Shown here: in pieces, positions 1-8,180 of the stretch | Layout of the letters: each line of letters opens with the position of its first letter | Position numbering within the stretch: the stretch's first letter is position 1 | Source of the DNA: Algoriphagus sp. Y33 | GTDB taxonomy: Bacteria; Bacteroidota; Bacteroidia; Cytophagales; Cyclobacteriaceae | Length of the DNA stretch: 64,000 nt | Reading direction: 5' to 3' | Assembly: GCF_014838715.1 (NCBI RefSeq) | Contig: NZ_CP061947.1 | Coordinates: forward strand, 4,950,001 to 5,014,000 | Notes under the pieces: generated by a model | Told to the model about the DNA's origin: nothing | Seen by the model: only the letters and a program-made list of their open reading frames with translations | Databases searched by the model: none | Program-made: the position numbers and the translations under genes

Positions 1-570
1 GGGAAATTCCATCAGTCGAATGATCTTTTCTGATTTAAAAAACTTACGGACATGTCTGGACATAGACTGGAAAACATCCATTCGCAGCATATCTTTCATC
101 AGTGCCAATGAGGCAAATTCTATCAATGACCTACTGGGTTTTTTGACTAAATCGTGAATTCCTATTTGATATTTATACTTGGCTTGACCCAAAAACTTAT
201 CAAGCTGTGCCGCAGCTCCAGGTTCTATCTCTTCCAGCTTAGTCTTAAATTCATCGAGATTTGCAGGAATATCCAAAATGTCATTCTGCCCATAAACTAC
301 AGAATAAGAAGGATTCAGCCTAACCAACTCATAATAATCGGACGGTTTCTTGCCAAAATTGGAAAAATAGTCTTCGAATACGTCAGGCATCCAATACCAA
401 CTGGGACCCATATCGAAAGTAAACCCTTTCGTGGAAAATTTTCTGGCCCTTCCTCCCGGAGAATCATTTTTTTCCAAGAGTGTAACAGAAAAGTTATTGG
501 CAGCGAGGTGGGTTGCGGCAGAAAGTCCGGCAAACCCAGAACCAATCACGACCACATGTTTTTGTTTCAT
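1..570 (-). CDS. crtI: Phytoene desaturase CrtI (5' part, runs off window)
   Basis: FAD-dependent carotenoid desaturase that introduces double bonds into phytoene on the way to lycopene-type carotenoids. The first 190 residues are in the window. The start codon is the complement of 568-570. A dinucleotide-binding motif GxGxxG lies at residues 10-15 (sequence VIGSGFAGLSAA), followed by an acidic strand end and GGRA near residues 39-42, as in the amine-oxidase/CrtI fold. The frame is open to the window edge, so the C-terminus (normally about 490-500 aa in total) lies to the left. It is transcribed in the same direction as the sigma factor, CarH-like regulator, crtZ and cruF, which supports the carotenoid assignment. 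A repeat-A element forms its leader. Confidence 0.9.
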   Translation of the reverse strand, partial: MKQKHVVVIGSGFAGLSAATHLAANNFSVTLLEKNDSPGGRARKFSTKGFTFDMGPSWYWMPDVFEDYFSNFGKKPSDYYELVRLNPSYSVVYGQNDILDIPANLDEFKTKLEEIEPGAAAQLDKFLGQAKYKYQIGIHDLVKKPSRSLIEFASLALMKDMLRMDVFQSMSRHVRKFFKSEKIIRLMEFP

Positions 571-838
571 GTGTTTATATTTTTCTTTCAGAGGCCACAA
601 CCTTTCCTGTGACAAAGGAAACGGGATAACCTGCTCCGAACCTGATTTGGAGGAGTCTCGCTTTGGGGCTAATCAGCCCCCTATTCTTCGCTAGCGTCAT
701 GCTCGATTTCAAATGTTTATAACTGATTTTAATGGTCACATGCCCGGCTCGCATCCGACGGGAAACCTTGCATAGGTCATAATCATCCTACTGTTTAACG
801 TTCTGAGTCATGTCTGTCCTCCGGCAGGCTCAATTTCA
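571..838 (-). repeat. Repeat A, two degenerate copies in tandem (crtI leader)
   Basis: This spacer fills the gap between the stop codon of the sigma-factor gene and the start of crtI. Read on the minus strand it begins GAAATTGAGCCTGCC (from about 838), has TAGGATGATTAT (about 779-790), starts a second copy with GAAATCGAGCATGAC (about 696-710), and ends with TTGTGGCCTCTGAAAG plus an A/T-rich stretch right before the crtI ATG. The same modules in the same order occur before cobA, the DUF885 gene, the P1 peptidase gene and the alpha/beta-hydrolase gene. An inner hairpin (GGGGCTGATTAGCCCC, about 665-680) is visible. Confidence 0.6.
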
Positions 839-1351
839 TTAGTTGGCGTGCCTATAAACTACCAAATCCTCTTTAAGATACTTACGGGCAATATGAATTC
901 TATTTTTCACAGTTCCAATTGGGATACTGAGACGATCAGCAATCTCATGGTACTTAAATCCTCGGTAATAAAGCAAAAACGGGGTACTGAAAATCTCATC
1001 CAGTTTGTCAATAGCCCGGTAGATATCATCCACTGCAAACTCTCCATAAGCAGAATTTTCAACCAAAGAGGCACTGGAATTAATATAATGGAGATTTTCA
1101 GTAGTATCTACGAAAGTTGCCCGTCTCACCATCTTCTGGTAATTGGTGATGAAGGTGTTCTTCATAATCGTATAAAGCCAAGCCTTCAAATTAGTTCCTT
1201 CTGCAAATTTATCCTGATTGGTATAGGCTTTCATCATCGTATCCTGAAGCAGGTCATTTGCATCGTCCATATCTCTTGTCAACTTCAATGCAAATGGCTT
1301 CAAGACTACTGATATCTGATCTAAAGAATAACTGAATTCGGAAGAGGTCAT
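839..1351 (-). CDS. ECF-like RNA polymerase sigma factor (carotenoid cluster)
   Basis: A 170-aa sigma-70 family protein. Region 2 is at about residues 20-80 (DANDLLQDTMMKAY, then KAWLYTIMKNTFITNY). Region 4 is at about 115-160 (YHEIADRLSIPIGTVKNR, a helix-turn-helix). It lies between crtI and a CarH-like regulator, all on the minus strand. In other bacteria ECF sigma factors control light-induced carotenoid genes, so a role in crt expression is a reasonable inference. No anti-sigma gene is adjacent. Four regularly spaced TTAAACA motifs lie directly upstream. Confidence 0.88.
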   Translation of the reverse strand: MTSSEFSYSLDQISVVLKPFALKLTRDMDDANDLLQDTMMKAYTNQDKFAEGTNLKAWLYTIMKNTFITNYQKMVRRATFVDTTENLHYINSSASLVENSAYGEFAVDDIYRAIDKLDEIFSTPFLLYYRGFKYHEIADRLSIPIGTVKNRIHIARKYLKEDLVVYRHAN

Positions 1352-1363
1352 GGCTTCTTTCTT

Positions 1364-1440
1364 TTTGTTTAAACAAATCTACAATTCATTAAACAAAATA
1401 ACAAGAAATTGTTTAAACAAAATTCATAATTGTTAAACAT
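1364..1440 (-). promoter_or_regulatory. Candidate operator: four spaced TTAAACA motifs
   Basis: TTAAACA occurs on the plus strand at 1369, 1389, 1413 and 1433, i.e. steps of 20, 24 and 20 bp. Copies 1 and 3 are embedded in perfect palindromes (TTTGTTTAAACAAA at 1364-1377; TTGTTTAAACAA at 1409-1420). The array begins 13 bp upstream of the sigma-factor start codon. Regular helical spacing next to a CarH-type regulator gene suggests a binding site for that protein. This is inference; the motif could also be AT-rich promoter DNA. Confidence 0.45.
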
Positions 1441-2019
1441 AATAATTACTTTTAAAGCATGAATTCCGTTTTAACATGGATAAAAACGGGATAAAAGCCA
1501 TTTTAAGGTGGAGAAAGTAAATTCAAAAAAAAATATTTGTCTATTTATTTTAAAAAATATTTCAACAAAATAATTACAACCATTCACTTCCTAAATAGTC
1601 CCATAGCCGTGGGTGGGGGTTCTACTTCCCGATTGGTTACCGGGAAATTAGGATGAATGCGAATAATCAAAAGAAAAGATTCCCGAATCAGAACTTCCAG
1701 CCCCCTTTTGAGGAACGCCATGCCTAGGCACGAAAACCGCATTTATCTTGCTGGATAGAAATAATGCCACTCCCTCGGGGTTACTAGACGTTTTAAGCTA
1801 CAATCTAGTTATCCCCGCCACAGCGGGGCAGGAATATTTCTAGAAAACGTTGGACTTGAATATCATTTATATCCCAAGAGGTGAAAAAAATTTTAACTGC
1901 GATTTCCCTGCATGCCTATGTCAGATCAACGCAAACGGTTGAAAAAATGCAAATTAGATTCAACTTTCAGACAAGCAGTACAACATAAAAATGGCGGTTA
2001 AAATAAATTTTCGCCAGGA
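1441..2019. other. Non-coding spacer between sigma factor and CarH-like gene
   Basis: No convincing reading frame on either strand. The spacer is AT-rich up to about 1570. Beyond that it contains short inverted repeats (TTCCCG...CGGGAA near 1627-1648, CCCCGCCACAGCGGGG near 1813-1828) and mixed-composition stretches resembling decayed intergenic repeats. I cannot assign a function. Confidence 0.4.
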
Positions 2020-2910
2020 CTAAGCTACACTTTCATCCATCTGAACAAGAATTCGTTTGATCTCTTTTGCATAAGTAAGCAAACGAATATTGTCGGGGAT
2101 AATAAGTGACTGGTCCAGTGCTTGCAGACCTGATACAAAGACCTCTGAGTTTCCAAATTCTTTTCCCAACATATTCACATAATCCTGTACTTTATCACCT
2201 GCGGGCGAAGAAGTGATCACAGTCAGAAGAAAATCGGGTTTCTGAATTTCATACACCGAAATCAGATCAGCCTTTGGCGTACTCTGTCCAAGGTAAATAA
2301 CCTTATGCCCATGCTTTTTGATCAGATAGGAACTGAATAGCAAAGAAAGCTCATGCAATTCTCCCTCAGGAAGGAAAAGCATAAAGGTTTTGCCCTGTGC
2401 ACTAGTTAATTGCCCGTCTATGGCCACAATTAATTTTTGTCGAATCAGGTTTGATATGAAATGCTCCTGGGCAGGATTTATTGCTCCTGTTTGCCAGAGA
2501 ACTCCGATTTTGGAGAGAAAAGGATAGATTACATTAAGCACCGTCTCCTCAAAACCCAGTTTTAGGATATTCGTAGAGAGAATTTTCTCAAACCTTACCT
2601 CATCCATGTCTATCATACAAATCGTAAGTGCCTGAATTTGATCAGAATGATCCACAGATTGATCTGTTAGCCTGATGATCTCCTGACTGATATCCGTACT
2701 GCTCATTGAAGCAATCTTACTGATTTTCAATCCATTTGAATTTAGCATGGCTACATTCAGGATCAACTTCAAATCCGTATCGTCATAATAGCGGATGTTT
2801 GTCTCCGTCCTTTTGGGATTGAGAAGGTTATACCGCTGTTCCCAGATTCTAAGCGTGTGTGCTTTGATCCCGGAGAGTTGTTCTAGATCTTTTATCGAGT
2901 AGTTGCTCAC
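2020..2910 (-). CDS. MerR-family regulator with B12-binding domain (CarH-like photoreceptor)
   Basis: A 296-aa protein. The N-terminal MerR helix-turn-helix covers about residues 1-70 (YSIKDLEQLSGIKAHTLRIW). A helical B12-cap domain follows, with W139, nine residues, then E149-H150: the Wx9EH motif of CarH-type adenosylcobalamin photoreceptors. The cobalamin-binding domain has E184-x-H186, the expected lower axial ligand, but Ser189 stands where the usual motif has Gly. In the family, AdoCbl binding in the dark promotes oligomerisation and repression, and light releases the DNA. Its start overlaps the crtZ stop by four bases (ATGA), so the two are translationally coupled. Most likely it represses the carotenoid cluster. 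Confidence 0.88.
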   Translation of the reverse strand: MSNYSIKDLEQLSGIKAHTLRIWEQRYNLLNPKRTETNIRYYDDTDLKLILNVAMLNSNGLKISKIASMSSTDISQEIIRLTDQSVDHSDQIQALTICMIDMDEVRFEKILSTNILKLGFEETVLNVIYPFLSKIGVLWQTGAINPAQEHFISNLIRQKLIVAIDGQLTSAQGKTFMLFLPEGELHELSLLFSSYLIKKHGHKVIYLGQSTPKADLISVYEIQKPDFLLTVITSSPAGDKVQDYVNMLGKEFGNSEVFVSGLQALDQSLIIPDNIRLLTYAKEIKRILVQMDESVA

Positions 2911-3353
2911 CTTTCTGTCTTCTTAAAATATTTCTTGGGCACCCAAAACAACCCAAAGGAAACGGCCCCATCCTTGCTTTTACTCTGATGATGAGCTTGA
3001 TGAGCCATGAAGATACCCTTCAAGAAGCCAGCTTTAGGCCTATCCAGCCACTTCACGCGACGATGAATCAGCACATCGTGAAGAAAGAAATAAAGCATAC
3101 CGTAGGCACTAATCCCAACTCCAATCCAGAACCTATAGTCCAATTCACCCACTCCAAGGAATATTAATAGCACGGCAATTCCCCCAAACAAGAGTGAAAA
3201 TAAATCATTCAACTCAAAAAATGATTCTGAACGCTTGTGATGTGTTTTATGAATCATCCACAAAGGACCATGCATAAGGTATTTGTGAATCGCCCATCCG
3301 GACAGTTCCATTAAGACAAATCCCAATAAGGCATATCCTATCGCTTCAATCAT
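2907..3353 (-). CDS. crtZ: Beta-carotene hydroxylase CrtZ
   Basis: A 148-aa membrane di-iron hydroxylase of the fatty-acid-hydroxylase superfamily that adds the 3-hydroxyl to the beta-ionone ring. All histidine boxes are present: H23-x4-H28, H35-x2-HH39, H92-x4-H97 and H118-x2-HH122, with hydrophobic helices between them. The length fits bacterial CrtZ. It lies in the order cruF, crtZ, carH-like on the minus strand and overlaps the regulator by four bases. In a flexixanthin-type pathway it would hydroxylate the cyclised end. Confidence 0.92.
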   Translation of the reverse strand: MIEAIGYALLGFVLMELSGWAIHKYLMHGPLWMIHKTHHKRSESFFELNDLFSLLFGGIAVLLIFLGVGELDYRFWIGVGISAYGMLYFFLHDVLIHRRVKWLDRPKAGFLKGIFMAHQAHHQSKSKDGAVSFGLFWVPKKYFKKTER

Positions 3354-3423
3354 CAGAGTAACAACTCAAGAGTCTGCTTTTTGTTTTATTAAACCACAGC
3401 AAGAGTGGTTTTCCTTATAATAC

Positions 3424-4125
3424 TCAATCCAACACAGTGAAATTCAAAACTCCAAAAAAGAGAATCATCATAATCAGCACCAAAGCCGCGAGCGGATTGC
3501 TCTTTTCAAAATTACCTTTTCTATAAATGTAATGGATTAGAAATGCCACCAAGAACCAGGTGAGATAATTACCCGGAGGTATGACATCAAATTTCCAATA
3601 CCAGAAATCCAGCGCACTTGCCACGGGCTCCATCACATAATCAAGCGCTGTCATGGCAGTCGCCCCGAGCAATGCTGCATAGAAATCATTGTCTGTAACT
3701 TTGTAAAACACTGAGCCGGTCAAGTATACCAAAATAAACCAGTTCACCCCAATCACAATCGGCACCTCCCAAAGCATTGGCCCCAGCGTAGGACCATACA
3801 CATAATCACCAAAAATATAACCCGTATGTATCCCGATTAGCTCAGCTCCAAATCCCAGCCAAAAAGCCGCTGCCGCAAAAATCGGAAAGGCTTCACTCCA
3901 TCCCCTGTGAAATCCCAAAAGCAACACCATGGTAACTAAGAGCTGGGTTGGAGTAAGCATCAAAAAGTACTCTCTGTATTCCGGTAAGCTCAATCCTATA
4001 GCACCGACTGCATACAATGCTACCACCACGATTTTAGCGATAATCAATCGCTTATTCTGAGCCTCCGGAGGAGTCTGGGCTATTTTATGCATAGTTAGGG
4101 AGAGCTTTGAGGGAAGTAAATTCAA
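3424..4125 (-). CDS. cruF: Carotenoid hydratase CruF (DUF422 family)
   Basis: A 233-aa integral membrane protein with about six or seven hydrophobic helices. The central stretch contains GAELIG, HTGYIFGDYVYG, LGPMLWEVP and NWFILVY, the hallmark of the carotenoid-synthesis family DUF422/PF04240. Its characterised members (CruF) hydrate the acyclic psi end to a 1'-hydroxyl. With CrtZ this fits a monocyclic dihydroxy carotenoid such as flexixanthin (inference). The start is uncertain: a second Met at residue 12 is possible, and neither start has a clear ribosome-binding site. It is 70 bp upstream of crtZ on the same strand. Confidence 0.8.
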   Translation of the reverse strand: MNLLPSKLSLTMHKIAQTPPEAQNKRLIIAKIVVVALYAVGAIGLSLPEYREYFLMLTPTQLLVTMVLLLGFHRGWSEAFPIFAAAAFWLGFGAELIGIHTGYIFGDYVYGPTLGPMLWEVPIVIGVNWFILVYLTGSVFYKVTDNDFYAALLGATAMTALDYVMEPVASALDFWYWKFDVIPPGNYLTWFLVAFLIHYIYRKGNFEKSNPLAALVLIMMILFFGVLNFTVLD

Positions 4126-4204
4126 TTTTTTGTGTTTGGATTCCTAACTTTGAAATCTCAAATCCGGTTGCAAAAAAACGAAATTCCTGCCAAAATTCCC
4201 CGAT

Positions 4205-4513
4205 ATGATTCTTTACAACATCACATTCACCGTTTCCAATGACATAGAAGAGGATTTTGTCCAGTGGATGAAAAGTACCCACATCCCTGATATCTTTGCT
4301 ACCGGTTTATTTATAGAGCATAAATTCTTTCGCTTGCTCAATAGCCCGGACGACAGTGTGACTAATTACAGCATACAGTTTTTTGCTGAAAACACCCGCA
4401 TGCTGATCGAGTATGAAAGCCGATTCGCAAATGCCCTGCGCCATGAAACCCACGCTAGGTATGGTGAGAAGGCGATCCCATTCCGTACCTTAATGGAGTC
4501 AGTGGATAAATGA
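4205..4513 (+). CDS. DUF4286 family protein
   Basis: A 102-aa soluble protein, divergent from cruF. Features recognised from the family: N-terminal ILYNITFTVSNDIEEDFVQWM, then HIPDIFATGLF, and a C-terminal HETHARYGEKAIPFRT. This is the small DUF4286 alpha/beta fold, widely conserved in Bacteroidota with no known function. It is a single-gene unit; repeat B follows four bases after its stop codon. Confidence 0.8.
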   Translation: MILYNITFTVSNDIEEDFVQWMKSTHIPDIFATGLFIEHKFFRLLNSPDDSVTNYSIQFFAENTRMLIEYESRFANALRHETHARYGEKAIPFRTLMESVDK

Positions 4514-4516
4514 ATA

Positions 4517-4606
4517 TGATTATCCGCAATGATGCCAGCGGCATTTTTTTTTGGTTTGCTTGCCGGAAGACTCCTGTACGTCAGACAGGCCGAAGTAGCC
4601 TCAATG
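4517..4606 (+). repeat. Repeat B copy 1
   Basis: Begins GATTATCCGCAATGATGCCAG, then GCATTTTTTTTTGGTTTGCTTGC, CGGAAGACTCC, an inner hairpin, and GACAGGCCGAAGTAGCCTCAATG. The same ordered modules occur at 21546-21626 (minus), 42364-42465 (plus) and 51485-51604 (minus), and a partial copy lies near 57789. No open reading frame. It sits just after a stop codon, typical of REP-like elements. Confidence 0.6.
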
Positions 4607-4738
4607 TTAGAGTTCACCAAATTCTATGGTGCTTTTACCTCCTTATTTAGTAGAAAGCTGAATATATACTAGTTTTTTAGATTTATTAACTAACTATTCT
4701 GCAATGAATTAACTATTTTCCATCCTAAACTCTTTAGA

Positions 4739-5887
4739 ATGGAAAAGTCTTTATTGTTTATTTTTATTGCTTTACTTTTTTCCTGCGGAAAATCCACAGA
4801 TTCTACGGAATCGAACTCAGGCAATATGCTTAAGAATTTATCTTATTCTGTGGATACGGTGGTAATAAATTCTGGTGATGAAATCATAGATTTAAAATTT
4901 GGGGCTAGTTATTCAACGGTTTCTTCAGACTTACAAACGTTTTATTATTTCGATCACGACCAAGCACTTATCAATGAAATCGATCTTGATAAACTTGAAT
5001 TGGTAGGAAAACATCCTTTTTCAAGAGAAGGTCCGAATTCTATTGGCTTTAATCCACCTTCAATTTATGCCCTGAAAAATGAGCGGTTTTTATTTGTATC
5101 TCCCTTAATAAATGTAGCTACATATTTTAAGAATGGTGAAAAGGAAATAAACTTAAAGTTTAATTTTCGGGAGATAGAAGGTTTAGATGTAGATGAGGAA
5201 GGACTAATTACAAATCAAGCGATTCTATCCCACGATGAAAAGTACCTATTCGCCTTTCCGAGATTAAATCCTTCTTTTTCAGAGGTCAAGCTGATGATTA
5301 TAGGTCACGAATCGAAATCTGGAAGAACTATTTCTTTGCCTAGAATGGTACAGACCTTAAAATTCAATGTGATTTTTAGTACACCTGATCGCTTTATGGG
5401 TATAAGCGAACGCATTTACCTTCAAATCCTTAATCAAAAATTACTTATCACCAGCACAGCTTACACTGATCTATATGTCTATGACTATGTGAAAGATTCT
5501 CTTCAATTATATGAATTTCCTCATAGATCAGTTTCACCCCGGAAAGCCAGTGATATTAAAAATCAAGTCAGCGATGAGAGAGAATTTGAAGCTGAGGCAG
5601 CCAAAATAGCATATCAAGTACAGTTTGAGAAGTTTTTATGGGATGATCAGCGACAGCAATATTTCAGAATTGCTAGAAAGAAAATTCCAAATGAAAATAA
5701 GGATATGGGAGAACGCTTCGATATTTTTCTTTTTTCCTACGACTCCAATTTAAATCTACTCGGAGAAACTCAGTTAGAAGATTTAAATCAACCCCCACAA
5801 AAACCCTTCTTCAAAGACGGAAAGCTCTATTCCTATGTCAATGTGGAGGATGAGCTGGGCTTTGCAGTATTCACTTTTGATTTTTAA
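4739..5887 (+). CDS. DUF4221 family lipoprotein, copy 1
   Basis: A 382-aa secreted protein with a lipoprotein signal peptide (lipobox LLFSC, Cys16). After the Cys comes a polar linker, then a YSVDTVVINSGDEIIDL module shared by all five tandem copies, and repeated beta-strand segments compatible with a beta-propeller. I recognise the family as DUF4221, common in Cyclobacteriaceae and of unknown function. Its last 26 residues are identical to those of copies 2 and 3, while the rest has diverged strongly. Only six bases separate it from copy 2, so the copies form an operon. It is preceded by an AT-rich promoter-like stretch. Confidence 0.8.
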   Translation: MEKSLLFIFIALLFSCGKSTDSTESNSGNMLKNLSYSVDTVVINSGDEIIDLKFGASYSTVSSDLQTFYYFDHDQALINEIDLDKLELVGKHPFSREGPNSIGFNPPSIYALKNERFLFVSPLINVATYFKNGEKEINLKFNFREIEGLDVDEEGLITNQAILSHDEKYLFAFPRLNPSFSEVKLMIIGHESKSGRTISLPRMVQTLKFNVIFSTPDRFMGISERIYLQILNQKLLITSTAYTDLYVYDYVKDSLQLYEFPHRSVSPRKASDIKNQVSDEREFEAEAAKIAYQVQFEKFLWDDQRQQYFRIARKKIPNENKDMGERFDIFLFSYDSNLNLLGETQLEDLNQPPQKPFFKDGKLYSYVNVEDELGFAVFTFDF

Positions 5888-5893
5888 AGAACT

Positions 5894-7036
5894 ATGAGAA
5901 AACTACTACCATTTCTAATGCTTATTGCTCTGGCTTCCTGTGGTGAAAAGAGCAGTTTTGAAAAAACAAATTCTGACAATATTCTCAAAAACCTAACCTA
6001 TTCCGTAGACACGATAGTCGTGGATCCAGGTGAGGAAATCATTGATCTTTCTGGAGGCTTGAGGCTTTCCAGTCTCTCTGATGACAAAAAGAAACTATAC
6101 ATTTTTACTCAGAAGGAGCATCAAATCGCAGTAATTGATATGGAAGACTTAGCATTGGAGGAGTTTCTGACTTTTGAAACGGAAGGTCCCAATGGCATAG
6201 GTCAATATGTGCAAACCATGCAACTATTGGCTGATGAAAAATTTCTGATATCAAGTTTTCAGACATGCGGAATATTTAATCGAAACGGCATTAAAATCCA
6301 AGATGTTAAGCTTAAACCAGAGGATTATAGTGGGATAGATATTGAAGACGAATCCCCAATGAACCACAAACTTATCCAGTCTTCCGATACAAAATTGCTT
6401 TTTTCACTTCCTGGAAACTTTATGAAAGGGGCTAGAGATTTGGCAATTCTGAACCCTGAAGAACAATCCGGGGAGATTATCGATATCCCGGCGATGGATA
6501 AGGCCGCTGACTTCAGAATTATATTACAAAGCAAAGATATGATGTCTATATACATAGAAGAAGTCAACCTTCAGGAAATCGGCGAAAAACTATACATCAG
6601 CAATACAGCGACGTCTGATATTTACCGGTATGATTATCAACGCGACTCTTTGACTCTTTTCCAATTCCCTCATCAATTGGTACCTCCTGCCAAAACCGGA
6701 ACTATCAAAAGTACTGTTTCCTCCCAAGAAGAATGGAGGAATGAAATGGAGAAACTATCCACTCAGATAGGATTTGAAAAATTACTCTGGGATGATAGTA
6801 GCAACCATTTCTTTAGAATTGGCAGAAAAAATCTTCCAAAAGAAAAAGAGGAAGATCCTACAAAGTCAGAAATCTATTTATTTGCCTATAGTCCTGAGTT
6901 GAATTTGATCGGGGAAAAACTCCTTGACGAAGTAAGTCAAGTTCCAAATTCAACCTTTTTCAAAGACGGTAAACTCTACTCCTATGTCAATGTCGAAGAC
7001 GAGTTGGGCTTTGCAGTATTCACTTTTGATTTTTAA
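5894..7036 (+). CDS. DUF4221 family lipoprotein, copy 2
   Basis: A 380-aa paralogue of the preceding gene. Lipobox LALASC with Cys16; the YSVDTIVVDPGEEIIDL module at about residues 37-53; conserved EGPNGIG near residue 97; and an extreme C-terminus identical to copies 1 and 3. Probably an outer-membrane or periplasmic lipoprotein. Copy 3 follows after six bases. Function unknown. Confidence 0.8.
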   Translation: MRKLLPFLMLIALASCGEKSSFEKTNSDNILKNLTYSVDTIVVDPGEEIIDLSGGLRLSSLSDDKKKLYIFTQKEHQIAVIDMEDLALEEFLTFETEGPNGIGQYVQTMQLLADEKFLISSFQTCGIFNRNGIKIQDVKLKPEDYSGIDIEDESPMNHKLIQSSDTKLLFSLPGNFMKGARDLAILNPEEQSGEIIDIPAMDKAADFRIILQSKDMMSIYIEEVNLQEIGEKLYISNTATSDIYRYDYQRDSLTLFQFPHQLVPPAKTGTIKSTVSSQEEWRNEMEKLSTQIGFEKLLWDDSSNHFFRIGRKNLPKEKEEDPTKSEIYLFAYSPELNLIGEKLLDEVSQVPNSTFFKDGKLYSYVNVEDELGFAVFTFDF

Positions 7037-7042
7037 GAAGCT

Positions 7043-8176
7043 ATGAAAAAACTACTTCCTCTTTTTTTATTACTCGTTGTTCTTGCATCCTGTGGGGGAA
7101 AAGGCAGTGCTGAAAGAGAAAAATCTGAAAACACACTTGAGAATCTGACATTCTCAGTAGATACACTGATCATCAATTCGGGGGAAGACCTATTTGATTT
7201 ATCCGGTCTAGTTCAATTGTCGGGTCAATCAAACAATCCAAATTTTATCTACCTGTTTGACGGGAAGAAAACCAGAATCCAAAAAATAGATCTTGGTAAG
7301 AGGGCATTGGATACCTCATTTGGGTTTGAAAAAGAAGGGCCTGACGGGATAGGAACATACATCTTAACTATTCAACCCTTAGCTAAAGACCGCTTTCTCA
7401 TCGCTTCCTTTGAGTCCCAAGGTGTTTTCCGATCAGATGGCAGCAAAGAACTGGATCTGACACTTTCCAAATTCTCAGCTTCTGAGGATGAATCTCAAAA
7501 AGAAATCCAAATGCCTTATGAGATGTACGTATCTCCTAATGGCAAGTATGCATATGCTTTGGTAGGTGATTTCTTTGAAGGAATATGGCACTTCGTGCGA
7601 ATCAATCTGGATAGTAAATCGCTAAAAAGTTGGGAACTGCCCGAATTCAATTCGGCAAAGAATTTTACGATACAGCTCAACTCTGACGACTCATTTAACC
7701 TCAGGGCCGAAGATATTCACTTAAATGAGCTAAATGACGGAATGGCTATCACCGTGGGCAGCAGCAGTTTGATTTATGTTTATAATCCCCAAGCAGACAG
7801 TCTTCAATTCATCAACTTTCCACATAAACTTACTGCTGTAGAAAAAAGCGGCACGTATCCATCAGAGGTGAATTCCAAAAAGGAATATGATGACATTATC
7901 GCGGACATTGATGCGCAGATCACGTACGGAAAAATTGTCTGGGATAGCAGTACCAAGCAATACTTCCGACTCGGAAGCAAAAAACTCTCAACAGATTCCA
8001 AGAAATCGGAAGTTTTTCTCTATGCATTCGACAAGGAGCTAAGTCTTATCGGTGAACAAAAAATTGATGCATTTGAAAAAACTCCATTGCATTATTTCTT
8101 CAAAGACGGAAAACTTTACTCCTATGTCAATGTAGAGGATGAGTTGGGATTTGCTGTATTCACTTTTGATTTTTAA
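7043..8176 (+). CDS. DUF4221 family lipoprotein, copy 3
   Basis: A 377-aa paralogue. Lipobox LASC at Cys17, FSVDTLIINSGEDLFDL module, EGPDGIG, and the shared C-terminal block ending GFAVFTFDF. The block is encoded with several synonymous changes relative to copies 1 and 2, which suggests selection on the protein rather than only very recent DNA copying. Copy 4 begins four bases after the stop. Confidence 0.8.
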   Translation: MKKLLPLFLLLVVLASCGGKGSAEREKSENTLENLTFSVDTLIINSGEDLFDLSGLVQLSGQSNNPNFIYLFDGKKTRIQKIDLGKRALDTSFGFEKEGPDGIGTYILTIQPLAKDRFLIASFESQGVFRSDGSKELDLTLSKFSASEDESQKEIQMPYEMYVSPNGKYAYALVGDFFEGIWHFVRINLDSKSLKSWELPEFNSAKNFTIQLNSDDSFNLRAEDIHLNELNDGMAITVGSSSLIYVYNPQADSLQFINFPHKLTAVEKSGTYPSEVNSKKEYDDIIADIDAQITYGKIVWDSSTKQYFRLGSKKLSTDSKKSEVFLYAFDKELSLIGEQKIDAFEKTPLHYFFKDGKLYSYVNVEDELGFAVFTFDF

Positions 8177-8180
8177 TGCT

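Noticed and set aside
154..694. Two overlapping plus-strand frames (152 and 87 codons)
   Set aside because: They lie antisense to crtI, whose minus-strand motifs are clear, and lack any recognisable pattern.
848..1312. 154-codon plus-strand frame
   Set aside because: Antisense shadow of the sigma-factor gene.
4085..4282. 65-codon minus-strand frame between cruF and DUF4286
   Set aside because: Overlaps both real genes and has no family features.
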